From assembly GCA_016704465.1 (NCBI GenBank), contig JADJAD010000001.1, positions 1 to 64,000 on the forward strand: DNA of 64,000 nt. Direction: 5' to 3'. Below the pieces are notes generated by a model. It was given only the letters and a program-made list of their open reading frames with translations, did no database searches and was not told the DNA's origin. The translations under genes and the position numbers were made by a program. Source of the DNA: Gemmatimonadota bacterium. GTDB lineage: Bacteria > Gemmatimonadota > Gemmatimonadetes > Gemmatimonadales > Gemmatimonadaceae. Below, piece after piece: positions 7,946 to 16,177 of the stretch (the stretch's first letter is position 1; every line of letters starts with the position of its first letter).

Positions 7946-8049
7946 AGCAGCCACGACCCGTAGCCACGACCAGTAGCCACGACCAGTAGCCACGACCAGT
8001 AGCCGCGACCAGTAGCCGCGACCAGTAGCCACGACCAGTGGCCGCGACC
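7946..8049. repeat. 13-bp tandem repeat, eight units
   Basis: Eight head-to-tail copies of AGTAGCCACGACC with A/G changes at two positions in some units, followed by a degenerate ninth unit that runs into the modC-like stop codon at 8058-8060. It lies between the convergent YciI gene and the ABC gene. Thirteen is not a multiple of three, so it is unlikely to be coding. It is a likely variable-number locus. Confidence 0.9.
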
Positions 8050-8057
8050 AGTGGCCC

Positions 8058-9170
8058 CTAACAGAGGTGCACCGCCATCGCCTTGAAGGTGGCGAACGCC
8101 TCGACGCCCTCGGCAAGTCCAAGCTCGTGCACCGAGCGAGCCGTGAGCGCCGCCACCAGCGGCACCCCATCCACGTCGAGCGTCACGCGGGCGTACGCGC
8201 CCAGTCGCGTGATCTCCCGAATGTGGCCGCGAAAAAGGTTGCGGGCCGATGACGCCTGCGGCGTTCGGGAGATCACGACCTCCTCTGCCCGGATGACCGC
8301 GTAGACCTGTCCCCCGGAGGGCACCGCCCCGACCGTGTACAGCGTGAGCGATCCGGACGAGAACTCGAGCGCGTGATGTCCGTCCGCCTCGAGTGGCGGC
8401 GCGCCGTCGATCCAGTCCGGGGCCACGTCTTCCAGCAGTCGCGCAGTTCCCGAGAGCACGTTCTCGGCGCCCAGGAACTCGGCGATGTACGGTGAGGCTG
8501 GACGACGAAACACCTCCTCCGGACGGCCGCTCTGCAGGACGCGCCCCTTGTCGAGCAGGATCGCGACGTCGCCGAGCATCCCCGCCTCGGTAAAGTCGTG
8601 CGTCACTTGCAGCACCGTCAGCTGCCATTCGCGGTGGATGATTCGCACCTCGCGCCGGGTGCGGGCACGGCGCGCCGGATCGAGGGCGCTGAACGGTTCG
8701 TCAAGCAGGAGGATGCGCGGCCGCATGGCGAGCGCGCGCGCGATGGCGACGAGCTGTCGCTCGCCGCCACTCAGGCTCACCACGTCGCGCCGAAGCAGCG
8801 GGGCGAGCTCGAAGCGGGCCACGACTTCGGCGACCGCGTCGGCGCCCGAGTCGGCGCCCGAGTCGGCGCCCGCCGCGCCGGCGCCATAGGCGATGTTCTC
8901 CTCGACCGAGAGGTGCGGAAAGAGGTACCCGTGCTGATAGACCAGCCCGATGCGGCGTCGCTCAGGAGGCAGGGTGCGCACATCGTGTCCGCCGATGCGA
9001 AGCGTTCCTCCGGTCGGTGTGATGATCCCGGCCACCGTCTCCAACAGCGTCGTCTTTCCCGACCCCGCCGGTCCGATGACGACGCCGTAGCTCCCCTCGG
9101 GCACCTCGAACGACACCTGCTCGAGGCGGAATCCGCCGAGCCGCGCCGAGAGCTGTTCGGCGATGATCAC
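8058..9170 (-). CDS. Molybdate/tungstate-type ABC transporter ATPase (ModC-like)
   Basis: 370 residues. Walker A is GPAGSGKTT (about 33-41), the Q-loop is VYQHGYLFPHLSVEEN, the signature is SLSGGERQ, Walker B is ILLLDEPFSALD and the switch His is in THDFTEAG. A C-terminal region from about 240 on resembles MOP/TOBE domains, which sense the oxyanion in ModC/WtpC proteins. A three-fold GADS linker near residue 102 comes from a 12-bp tandem repeat. The gene overlaps the permease stop by 4 bp. No periplasmic binding protein is next to it, so molybdate specificity is inferred from the ATPase and permease type; sulfate is possible. Confidence 0.82.
   Translation of the reverse strand: MIIAEQLSARLGGFRLEQVSFEVPEGSYGVVIGPAGSGKTTLLETVAGIITPTGGTLRIGGHDVRTLPPERRRIGLVYQHGYLFPHLSVEENIAYGAGAAGADSGADSGADAVAEVVARFELAPLLRRDVVSLSGGERQLVAIARALAMRPRILLLDEPFSALDPARRARTRREVRIIHREWQLTVLQVTHDFTEAGMLGDVAILLDKGRVLQSGRPEEVFRRPASPYIAEFLGAENVLSGTARLLEDVAPDWIDGAPPLEADGHHALEFSSGSLTLYTVGAVPSGGQVYAVIRAEEVVISRTPQASSARNLFRGHIREITRLGAYARVTLDVDGVPLVAALTARSVHELGLAEGVEAFATFKAMAVHLC
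8838..8873. repeat. 12-bp tandem triplication inside the modC-like gene
   Basis: Three exact or near-exact copies of GTCGGCGCCCGA in frame, encoding the repeated Gly-Ala-Asp-Ser linker between the Q-loop region and the helical domain of the ATPase. The repeat keeps the frame, so unit loss or gain only changes linker length. Confidence 0.85.
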
Positions 9171-9973
9171 TGCATCCCTCCCGCGTGCAGCTCACGCTCG
9201 CCACGCAATGCCCGCAGCAGGGCCAGTGGAACGAGGGCGATCAGGACGAGGACCGCGGCCACGGGGATCGCTTCACTGAGCCCGTACGACGTGAAGCGGT
9301 CGAAGCTCAGGACGCTGACCGTCTTCGGGTTGTAGGTCAGGATGACGATCGCCCCGAACTCGCTGACCGCGCGCGCCCACATGACTACCGCCGATGCGAG
9401 CAATCCGCGTCCGGCCAGGGGAAGCGTGATCCGCCGAAAGACGCGCCAGCCGTCGTCGCCGAGGGTGCGCGCCACCGCCTCATAGCGCGGATCCACGCGG
9501 GCGAACGCCTCACGAGCCCCGCTGACGAAGAGCGGCGCCGAGACGAACAGCATGGCGCAGACGATCCCGATCGGCGTACCGACGACCCGCAGCCCGGCCA
9601 GCAGCAATCCCTGCCCCACCATGCTCTCGCGCCCGAGCACGAGCAGGAGCGCGATACCGGCCACCGGGTGCGGAATCACCAACGGCAAGTCGAGGATGGC
9701 CGACAGCACCGCGCGCCCGCGGAACCGGCGCCGCGCGAGCAGATACGCCACGGGAGTGCCCGTCACCACGCCAAGCAGGGTGGCGATGGTGGCCGTCGCT
9801 CCGGTCAGCACGAGCGCTGCGCGCAGCTCCGCGTCGCGCCCGAGTTGCCGGACCCCGGCGGCCCCGCCCTGCACGACCAGCTCGCCGATCGGCGCCACGA
9901 GGAAGAGCAGGAGCAGCGACGCCGCGATCGCCGAGAGAATGGCGCTCACCGCTGGTAGTCTTTTGCCCGTCAT
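9167..9973 (-). CDS. Molybdate/tungstate-type ABC permease (ModB-like)
   Basis: 268 residues, five to six membrane helices. The cytoplasmic EAA-like loop is EAFARVDPRYEAVARTLGDDGWRVFRRITLPLAG, which matches the CysTW/ModB permease group. It forms the inner-membrane channel for the ATPase encoded directly downstream, with a 4-bp ATGA overlap. No ModA/WtpA gene is seen in the window, so the binding protein must be encoded elsewhere or be missing. The start at 9973 faces the divergent NatA-like gene across about 137 bp that should hold both promoters. Confidence 0.82.
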   Translation of the reverse strand: MTGKRLPAVSAILSAIAASLLLLFLVAPIGELVVQGGAAGVRQLGRDAELRAALVLTGATATIATLLGVVTGTPVAYLLARRRFRGRAVLSAILDLPLVIPHPVAGIALLLVLGRESMVGQGLLLAGLRVVGTPIGIVCAMLFVSAPLFVSGAREAFARVDPRYEAVARTLGDDGWRVFRRITLPLAGRGLLASAVVMWARAVSEFGAIVILTYNPKTVSVLSFDRFTSYGLSEAIPVAAVLVLIALVPLALLRALRGERELHAGGMQ

Positions 9974-10110
9974 GGGCGACGGCGATGCAGTGCGGCTGCG
10001 TGGCGTTCGGTCATGCGCCGAATCTCATCGTCCGTCCCCGCCGTACGCCATCCCCGACCCGTATATTCCCGCGTCGCCCGCCTCGCATCTCGCTTCTCGA
10101 ATTCTCCCTG

Positions 10111-11070
10111 ATGTACGCCATCGAGCTCCGTTCGATCGTCAAGCGGTATGAGGGGCACGTCGCGGTGCGCGGCCTGTCGCTGCAGGTGCCGCGCGGATCT
10201 GTCTACGGCCTGCTCGGCCCTAACGGGGCCGGCAAGACCACCTCGATCCGCATGCTCCTGAACATCATCGCCCCCGATGAGGGCGAGGTGCTCATTGGTG
10301 GCGTGCCGAACACGCAGAAAGGCGTGCTGGATCGAGTGGGGTACCTCCCCGAAGAGCGCGGACTGTACAAGAAGATGCAGGTAAGACGGCTCCTGCGCTT
10401 CCTCGCCGAGTTGAAGGGGATCGGGCGTCGGGATGCGGACGCCCGCATCGACCAGTGGCTCGACCGTCTGGACCTGCGTACTGCGACGAAGGACTGGGGC
10501 GACGCGAAGGTCGATGAGCTCTCGCGCGGCATGCAGCAGAAGGTGCAGTTCATCGGCACGCTATTGCACGACCCCGACCTGGTGATCCTCGACGAGCCGT
10601 TCAGCGGGCTCGATCCGATCAACGCGCAGGCGCTGAAGGACACGGTGGTCGACCTGAAGCGCCGGGGAAAGACGGTCATCTTCTCGACGCACCTGATGGA
10701 CAACGCCGAGCGCATGTGCGACTCGGTGTGCATCATTGCCCGGGGCGAGAAGGTGCTCGACGGGACGATCGGCGACGTCAAGGCCGCGCACGGCGGGTCG
10801 CACGTGGCCCTCGGACTGGACGGCGCTTCGACGGCGGCGGTGAACGCCGTGCTGGCCGACCGCACGCTCGTGGCCCGGATCGACGACTCCTCGCGGTACT
10901 TCGAGATCGAACTTGCGCCGGGAGGTGACTCGAAGGCGCTCCTGCGGCGGCTGGTCGAGGCGGGCGCCGGGATCGACCGGTTCGAGTTGGTGCAGCCCTC
11001 GCTGCACCAGATTTTCATCGAGAAGGTGGGTGCCACCGGCATCGAACGGGGGATGTCCGGACACGGCTGA
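10111..11070 (+). CDS. ABC transporter ATPase, NatA-like
   Basis: 319 residues from ATG 10111. Walker A GPNGAGKTT (about 36-44), the YLPEERGLYKKM segment typical of NatA/CcmA-type export ATPases, signature LSRGMQQKVQF, Walker B LVILDEPFSGLD, and switch His in FSTHLMD. The C-terminal 100 residues form the extra domain common in NatA-like proteins (VKAAHGG..., LVQPSLHQIFIEKVG). Such ATPases normally work with an ABC-2 permease, but none lies downstream; the next gene is on the opposite strand. The partner must be elsewhere. Substrate unknown. Confidence 0.88.
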   Translation: MYAIELRSIVKRYEGHVAVRGLSLQVPRGSVYGLLGPNGAGKTTSIRMLLNIIAPDEGEVLIGGVPNTQKGVLDRVGYLPEERGLYKKMQVRRLLRFLAELKGIGRRDADARIDQWLDRLDLRTATKDWGDAKVDELSRGMQQKVQFIGTLLHDPDLVILDEPFSGLDPINAQALKDTVVDLKRRGKTVIFSTHLMDNAERMCDSVCIIARGEKVLDGTIGDVKAAHGGSHVALGLDGASTAAVNAVLADRTLVARIDDSSRYFEIELAPGGDSKALLRRLVEAGAGIDRFELVQPSLHQIFIEKVGATGIERGMSGHG

Positions 11071-11134
11071 GCGCTTCGCGATGCTTGCGCCGGGGTGCCG
11101 GGATCGTGCTCCTGCACCGGGGTCTGGCGCTGGG

Positions 11135-11695
11135 TCAGGGCTGCGCGATGAGTCGCTCGGCCAGGCGCAGGTACGACGTCTCGCGCCAGGCCGAGTCGGC
11201 CGCGGGGCCTGGGAGCACGCCGAAGATCTCGCGCTTGAGCGCGGCCGCCGCCTCGGCCGGCGCGAGCGCGGTGTCGTCGGCGAAGCCGTGGAGCAGGATC
11301 GCCACCTTGTCGCTGCCGTAGCCTAACGATGCGCACAGCTTCAGGGTCCGTTGCGTGGCGCGCAGCGAGGCCACCGACGGATCGCTGACCAGCAGCACGC
11401 GATGCGATGCATCGAGCGCAGCGAGCACCCGCTCGTTCGGGGCCCCGCCGAGCGCGACGACCGTGATCGCATAGCGAGGTGCCAGCTCCCGAAGGAAGGC
11501 GCCTACGTCGCTCGACCCGCCGACGTCGACGATGGCAACGCGCCCGGATTCGTCAGGCGCAACAGCGATGGGCCCCGGGGACGCCAGCAGCGCAACACTG
11601 AGTGCGGTGTCGCGCGACGCCAGGGCGCGCGCAAGCTGTCCGGCGATGTCGGCGATGTCCGGAAAGTGGCGGTCGGCGTACAGCGTGATGACCAT
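11135..11695 (-). CDS. MinD/CpaE-like protein lacking a P-loop
   Basis: 186 residues from ATG 11695 (a longer frame starts at 11806 with a low-complexity Pro/Arg lead). The central part, VAIVDVGGSSDVGAFLRELAPRY..., RVLLVSDPSVASLRATQRTLKLCASLG and KVAILLHGF, matches the second half of ParA/MinD-superfamily proteins such as CpaE. The N-terminal Walker A lysine loop is absent: the protein opens with VITLYADRHFPDIADIAGQLARAL, where a KGGVGKT motif would be expected. It may be a degenerate, non-ATPase regulator. There is no pilus or septum-site gene next to it. Confidence 0.6.
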   Translation of the reverse strand: MVITLYADRHFPDIADIAGQLARALASRDTALSVALLASPGPIAVAPDESGRVAIVDVGGSSDVGAFLRELAPRYAITVVALGGAPNERVLAALDASHRVLLVSDPSVASLRATQRTLKLCASLGYGSDKVAILLHGFADDTALAPAEAAAALKREIFGVLPGPAADSAWRETSYLRLAERLIAQP

Positions 11696-11849
11696 CGCGG
11701 GCGGGAACCGCCGGCCCTTGTCGAGGCGCGGCGGTCGTGCGGGAGGGCGGGCGGGCAGAGCGGACGAGAGGACCTGCGAGAGGCCTACGGCTGCACGCGG
11801 AGGCAACGTGCGGCGTTCTGGAACGGGGCGGACAGGACGAGCGGAACGG

Positions 11850-12296
11850 TCAGGATGTCGGCTGGCAATGCATGGCGAACGCCGCCTTCAGGTCTGCAGT
11901 GATCGCCGCAGCATCGCGGCTCTCGATCTGCCAGCGCTCCATGAAGTACACCAGCTTCCCGTTCTTCATGAGGGCGATGGACGGCGACGACGGCGGATAT
12001 CCGGTGAAGTACGAGCGCGCTCGCTCCGTCGCCTCGGCATCCTGGCCGGCGAAGACGGTCGAGAGATGATCGGGCTTCACGGCCGACTCCTCGATCGCAT
12101 GCCGCACCGCGGGGCGCGCCATGCGCGCCGAACAGCCACACACGGAGTTGACCACCACCAGCGTGGTGCCGGCATTGCTCTGCAGGGCGGCCTCAACGTC
12201 GGCACCGGTCCGCAGCTCGGTAAAGCCGACGCGCGTCAGGTCCTCGCGGATCGGGGCGACGAGGCGCTCGTCGTACATCATTCGGGGCATCGACAT
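11850..12296 (-). CDS. Bacilliredoxin, BrxA/BrxB (YphP/YqiW) family
   Basis: 148 residues, the usual length. The active-site CGC motif is in VNSVCGCSARMARPAVRHAI, preceded by MMYDERLVAPIREDLTRVGF. Family members remove bacillithiol mixed disulfides from oxidised proteins, so the organism may use bacillithiol; that is inference from the family. FTGYPPSSPSIALMKNGKLV is the conserved strand-loop region. The gene follows the GroES-like gene across 39 bp filled by a GACGGGG repeat. Confidence 0.9.
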   Translation of the reverse strand: MSMPRMMYDERLVAPIREDLTRVGFTELRTGADVEAALQSNAGTTLVVVNSVCGCSARMARPAVRHAIEESAVKPDHLSTVFAGQDAEATERARSYFTGYPPSSPSIALMKNGKLVYFMERWQIESRDAAAITADLKAAFAMHCQPTS

Positions 12297-12303
12297 GTGT
12301 TTC

Positions 12304-12335
12304 GGACGGGGGACGGGGGACGGGGGACGGGAGGG
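12304..12335. repeat. GACGGGG heptamer repeat, single arm (copy 2)
   Basis: Four units of GACGGGG/GACGGGA on the plus strand, filling nearly all of the gap between two minus-strand genes. There is no inverted partner nearby. On the plus strand it has four G-runs with two- to three-base loops, which permits a G-quadruplex. Confidence 0.85.
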
Positions 12336-12722
12336 CTAGTCGTCCTGGACGTGGGTTTCGTCGCGTACGAGGGCGAGGATCGCGCTTTGGGGGACGACCA
12401 GGTAGCGCTCGTTTTCGAAGGTGATTTCTACGGATGCCTTGCGGAAGAACAGGGCGAAGTCGCCGGTGCGGGCCTGCATGGGGACAAAACGCGTCTCCCG
12501 CATGTTACCCGTCGCCTGCCGCCACGGTTCGTCGCTTGCGTCGGCCAGGTCCGGCATCGGGAGCCCGGGGCCTGTGGCCACGATCGTACCGCCCTGCACC
12601 GCCTGCGCGTCGATAGCAGTCGGAGGGAGGTACAGTCCAACCTTCGTGCGCTCCTCGCCATCCTCGGACTTCACGAGGACCCGATCGCCCACGACAATCA
12701 ATCGCTTGTGTTCACGTTTCAT
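12336..12722 (-). CDS. GroES-like co-chaperonin family protein
   Basis: 128 residues, longer than standard GroES (about 95-100). The N-terminal GDRVLVKSEDGEERTKVGLYLPP and GGTIVATGPG segments match the GroES beta-barrel, and the C-terminal segment ITFENERYLVVPQSAILALV matches its last strands. An extra 28-residue insert (PMPDLADASDEPWRQATGNM...) replaces part of the region between. No groEL gene is next to it, so this is probably a second, divergent Cpn10 rather than the housekeeping copy. Whether it binds GroEL is unknown. Confidence 0.8.
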   Translation of the reverse strand: MKREHKRLIVVGDRVLVKSEDGEERTKVGLYLPPTAIDAQAVQGGTIVATGPGLPMPDLADASDEPWRQATGNMRETRFVPMQARTGDFALFFRKASVEITFENERYLVVPQSAILALVRDETHVQDD

Positions 12723-12880
12723 CGGCCAGACGTCTCGGCGGCTCGCTGAGCGGGTGCCCGCCTTGGTGATTCGGTGTCCTGTGAACGAATATATCGGCTG
12801 CGTGGTGGCGAAGCGGACGAAAGCCGGCGATCGTCGCGAAAACCCGAGCGATCACCGGCCCGACCCGCCTCGCCGCGCGA

Positions 12881-14305
12881 CTACGGCTGCACCCGGGGGC
12901 GCACCAAGTGGAACTCGGACTGTCGCGCGAAGGCCCAGCGCGGCTTCCCGTCGGCACCGACGATGAAGTCCTCCTCCTGGGCCACACGCACCGGCTGTCC
13001 CCCCCACTCCGGAACGGGCGAGGTGGTCTGCAGCTCGGACGAGAACCACATGCTGGGAATCACCGTGGCGTCGCCCCGGCCGGGGACCCCGTCCTGGTAG
13101 TCCCACAACCCGATAATCGGACCTGCGCCGTGGCCATGCTTGCCAATCGGGTGCGAGTACATCGTCCCCATGATCCCCTCGCCCTTGAGCCGAGTCAGGG
13201 TGGCGCGCAGGATCTCGTTCCCGGAACGCCCCGGGCGGGTCTCGTCGAACAGCAGGTCCTGCAGCCGATTCGAGCTGGCGAGCGCCTTGCGCAGTCCGGG
13301 CGGCGCCTCGGTCTCCCCGTCCTTGAGCACATAACCGTTGTGCTGGGTGTCGGTATTGAGCCCCAGCGCGGTGATGCCGACATCGCACCACAGCACGTCA
13401 CCCGCCTCGATGACCGGGTCACCACCCAGCAGCTCGGGGAGCGATCCCTTGCGCTGGATGGCAATCGACGGTTGGAACCAGGTCTCGAGGCCGCGGTCGT
13501 TGAGTTGCTGCCGCCACCACCACACGAGTTCCTGCGTCGTGGTCTTGCCCGGAGTGATGACCTCGTTGGAGAACATCCGGGCGATCAGCTCGTGCACCTG
13601 ACGGGTCAGGCGCCCGTAGAACTCCTCCTCCTCGGGGAGGCGCGCGGCGATCAGCTCCAGCGGCAGCGCCTCCGCGCGCTTGAATCGGTCGACCCACTTC
13701 TTGCCGAGCATGAGCGACATCCCCTCGAGCTCACCCGCGGTGAGCCCATCGGAGAATGCGTGGGTGCGCGAGACATTGATGGCGATGACCTTCGGGTTGC
13801 GCGCCTCGACGACTTCCTTGAGGAGCAGCCACTGCGTGTCGCCCCACAGCTCGGCCTGCCGCCCGCCGACCGGGTTCTCGATCACCTTCGTGGCCCGGTA
13901 CTCCTTGTAGACCCCGCCCTGCGAGGTGCCGCCTAACGCGAGGCGCTCGATGCACGATCCGTCGCCCGGATCGACCGTGGCTGCTGCGGCGCACTTGTCG
14001 AAGAAGACGTAGATCGTGCGGCGGCGGGCGGCGAAGGTCGTGGGGGAGACGATGGACGAGAAGACCGGGTCCTCGTTGTACTCCCGCATCGGGATGACCC
14101 ACAGGTCGACACCATGCCTGCGCATGAGCGCCGGGAGGATCGTCTCCATGCGACGCTTGAGCCATCGCTGCTGGGTCTCGGCCTGTTCGCGCTGGGTGCC
14201 GAACGGGCGCATCGGTGCGGCGCCCTGCGCGGCCGAGGGGTCCGAGGCTGCGCCGAGCAGTGCGAGCGCGGCGAGGGGGAGACGAAGACGACGGCGAGAC
14301 GACAT
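12881..14305 (-). CDS. Exported M24-family (Xaa-Pro aminopeptidase-like) metallopeptidase
   Basis: 474 residues from ATG 14305, with a signal peptide (RRRLRLPLAALALLGAASDPSAAQG, cleavage after about residue 27). An N-terminal creatinase-like domain is followed by a pita-bread domain from about residue 240. Likely metal ligands are D in WCDVGIT, D in NTDTQHNGY and H in HPIGKHGHGAGP, with further acidic residues near the end. M24 enzymes cleave the bond before proline or act on related substrates. The longer frame to 15445 runs through the aldo/keto reductase gene and is not used. Confidence 0.87.
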   Translation of the reverse strand: MSSRRRLRLPLAALALLGAASDPSAAQGAAPMRPFGTQREQAETQQRWLKRRMETILPALMRRHGVDLWVIPMREYNEDPVFSSIVSPTTFAARRRTIYVFFDKCAAAATVDPGDGSCIERLALGGTSQGGVYKEYRATKVIENPVGGRQAELWGDTQWLLLKEVVEARNPKVIAINVSRTHAFSDGLTAGELEGMSLMLGKKWVDRFKRAEALPLELIAARLPEEEEFYGRLTRQVHELIARMFSNEVITPGKTTTQELVWWWRQQLNDRGLETWFQPSIAIQRKGSLPELLGGDPVIEAGDVLWCDVGITALGLNTDTQHNGYVLKDGETEAPPGLRKALASSNRLQDLLFDETRPGRSGNEILRATLTRLKGEGIMGTMYSHPIGKHGHGAGPIIGLWDYQDGVPGRGDATVIPSMWFSSELQTTSPVPEWGGQPVRVAQEEDFIVGADGKPRWAFARQSEFHLVRPRVQP

Positions 14306-14500
14306 GGCGAGACAGTAAGGGATGGAATGGCGAGCGCTCGACGGGCAGGCGGCGCGGGGTGCGAAGGGCCGGCGACACCAGGGAATCCGACGTGGCGCGC
14401 TCGACCGGCGAGATGCGCGCAACCGGACGGATGCACTCAAATGGTACGTCTCGCCATCGAAGGATGCTGGGATTGGCGATGGGGGGGCGAGATTGGATTC

Positions 14501-14515
14501 GGGGGGGGCCCCCCC
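14501..14515. other. G8C7 homopolymer palindrome
   Basis: Eight G followed by seven C, just outside the aldo/keto reductase stop; another G7 tract lies at 14481-14487. The palindrome can fold back only with an open loop and could serve as a weak terminator stem. Tracts like this are also prone to length variation and to sequencing error. Confidence 0.6.
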
Positions 14516-14517
14516 GC

Positions 14518-15534
14518 TCACCCCTTCTGCGTCGTCAGCACCACCGCCCCGTCCAGCCACCCCCGCACCGGGTGGGGCTGATACGGCCGCTCCAACTCGG
14601 CGCAGTCCTCGTCGCTGAGTGCCACGTCCACCGCAGCGATCGCGGCATCGAGCTGCGCCAGCGTGGTCGTGCCGACAATCGGGGCGGTCACGGCTGGGCG
14701 CGACAGGAGCCACGCCAAGGCGACCTGCGCCGGCTGAACCCCAAGTCGCTCGGCGACGCGCACCGTGGCGTCGACCACGTCCCAGTCCGACGGCTGGTCG
14801 TACAGCTGGTCGACCATCACGCCATCGCCGTCGTCCCGCAGCGACATGCCGCGCGCGCCGCGCTGGCGCTTGCCCCCCAGCAGCCCGCGCGCGAGCGGAG
14901 ACCACGGAATCACCCCCACCCCCTGGTCGACGCACAACGGGAGCATTTCGCGCTCCTCTTCGCGGTACACGAGGTTGTAGTGGTTCTGCATGCTGACGAA
15001 CCTCGCCCATCCGTTTCGCTCCGAGAGCGACAGGGCCTTCATGAGCTGCCAGGCGAACATCGAACTCGCCCCCAGATAGAGGACCTTCCCCTGCCGGACC
15101 AGCTGATCGAGCGCCGCGAGCGTCTCGTCGACCGGCGTCTCGGCATGATGCCGGTGGATCTGGTAGAGGTCGATGCGCTCGACGCCGAGCCGTCGCAGCG
15201 ATGCCTCGCAGGACTGGATGATGTGCTTGCGGGAGAGGCCGATCCGGTTGGGACCGTCGCCCATCTTCAGCCTGACCTTGGTGGCGATCACGAGCTCGTC
15301 GAGGCGCCCGAACTCGCGGAGCGCGCGCCCCGTGATTTCCTCGCTCACGCCGAGCGAGTACACGTCGGCCGTGTCGAAGAAGTTGATCCCCCCTTCCACC
15401 GCTCGGCGGAAGAACGGCCTCGCCTCCGCTTCCTCCAGGACCCACGGTCGCCAGGCGCGGCTGCCGAACGTCATGCAGCCAAGGGCAATGCGTGAAACGG
15501 TGAGTCCGGTGGACCCGAGTCTGGTGTAACGCAT
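14518..15534 (-). CDS. Aldo/keto reductase
   Basis: 338 residues from ATG 15534 (MRYTRLGSTGLTVSRIALGCMTFG). It is an NADPH-dependent (alpha/beta)8 oxidoreductase. The tetrad is visible as D and Y in FFDTADVYSLG, K in VIATKVRLK and H in LYQIHRHHAETP. The cofactor-binding segments are VIPWSPLARGLLGG and PIVGTTTLAQLDAAIAAVD. It belongs to the YajO/YghZ-like group of general aldehyde reductases. The substrate is unknown. It ends at a G/C homopolymer, and the next upstream gene on the plus side does not run into it. Confidence 0.92.
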   Translation of the reverse strand: MRYTRLGSTGLTVSRIALGCMTFGSRAWRPWVLEEAEARPFFRRAVEGGINFFDTADVYSLGVSEEITGRALREFGRLDELVIATKVRLKMGDGPNRIGLSRKHIIQSCEASLRRLGVERIDLYQIHRHHAETPVDETLAALDQLVRQGKVLYLGASSMFAWQLMKALSLSERNGWARFVSMQNHYNLVYREEEREMLPLCVDQGVGVIPWSPLARGLLGGKRQRGARGMSLRDDGDGVMVDQLYDQPSDWDVVDATVRVAERLGVQPAQVALAWLLSRPAVTAPIVGTTTLAQLDAAIAAVDVALSDEDCAELERPYQPHPVRGWLDGAVVLTTQKG

Positions 15535-15550
15535 GCGAGGGAGCCGGTCG

Positions 15551-16096
15551 CTATTTGAGATGGTGCTGCTCGGCCGAATCGTGGTGCACGGCAGAGATCG
15601 TGCGTTCACGATGCGCGCGCTTGAGCAAGAGGTAGCGCACGAGCTGCACGACCCCGGCCAGCAGGACGGCGAAGGCGACGATGCTGGTCACCCGCCAGAA
15701 CAGCGTCCCGGATGCGATGGCCGGCCAATCCGCCATCGTCGCGCGGGCCGAGCCGAGCGGTTCGCGCTGCAGCAGGATGAGCACGAGCGCGGCCACGGAT
15801 TCGGCCACCGCCTCGATTGCGGCGAACGCCGGCGCACGCCAGACCCAGTGCTTGAGCGTGAAGTTGCCGAGGTGGAGCGTGACCATCCCGAACAGGACGA
15901 TCAGCCGCAAGGCGAACATGCCGCCGGCGAAGACGAGGGAATCGTTAGGCCCCTGCGTGATCACCAGCGCCCAGAACAGCCGCAACACGACACCGGCCAC
16001 CACCGCCATCCCGACCAGGGACATCGAGAACCGCCTGAAGGCTGGCGGCTCCTCGAGCTTGAACGTCCCGGTGACCTGGGGAAAGAGGGGAGGCAT
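15551..16096 (-). CDS. Four-helix membrane protein, unknown
   Basis: 181 residues from ATG 16096; a start 16 codons upstream is possible. Four hydrophobic segments (about 25-45, 55-78, 92-114 and 135-160) are separated by short loops, and the C-terminus is charged and His-rich (HDSAEQHHLK). The overall shape recalls small inner-membrane proteins of the PsiE or YqhA kind, but I see no diagnostic motif. It lies downstream of the esterase and upstream of the aldo/keto reductase on the same strand, with gaps of 81 and 16 bp, so it may be co-transcribed with them. Confidence 0.65.
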   Translation of the reverse strand: MPPLFPQVTGTFKLEEPPAFRRFSMSLVGMAVVAGVVLRLFWALVITQGPNDSLVFAGGMFALRLIVLFGMVTLHLGNFTLKHWVWRAPAFAAIEAVAESVAALVLILLQREPLGSARATMADWPAIASGTLFWRVTSIVAFAVLLAGVVQLVRYLLLKRAHRERTISAVHHDSAEQHHLK

Positions 16097-16177
16097 GAAT
16101 TGCAAACTATTCGTGCACGCGCCGAGCCGACAGCGCGGCGCCACGCACCCGAGGTGTGCGCCAGCGGCCGACCTCGC

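Noticed and set aside
7946..8049. Possible CRISPR array
   Set aside because: Units are 13 bp in direct contact with no spacers and no cas genes are present.
12908..13936. 342-codon open frame antisense to the M24 peptidase
   Set aside because: Composition is that of a shadow frame and no family features are visible.
15535..15609. 25-codon upstream extension of the aldo/keto reductase
   Set aside because: The extra residues lack similarity and the family N-terminus begins exactly at ATG 15534.
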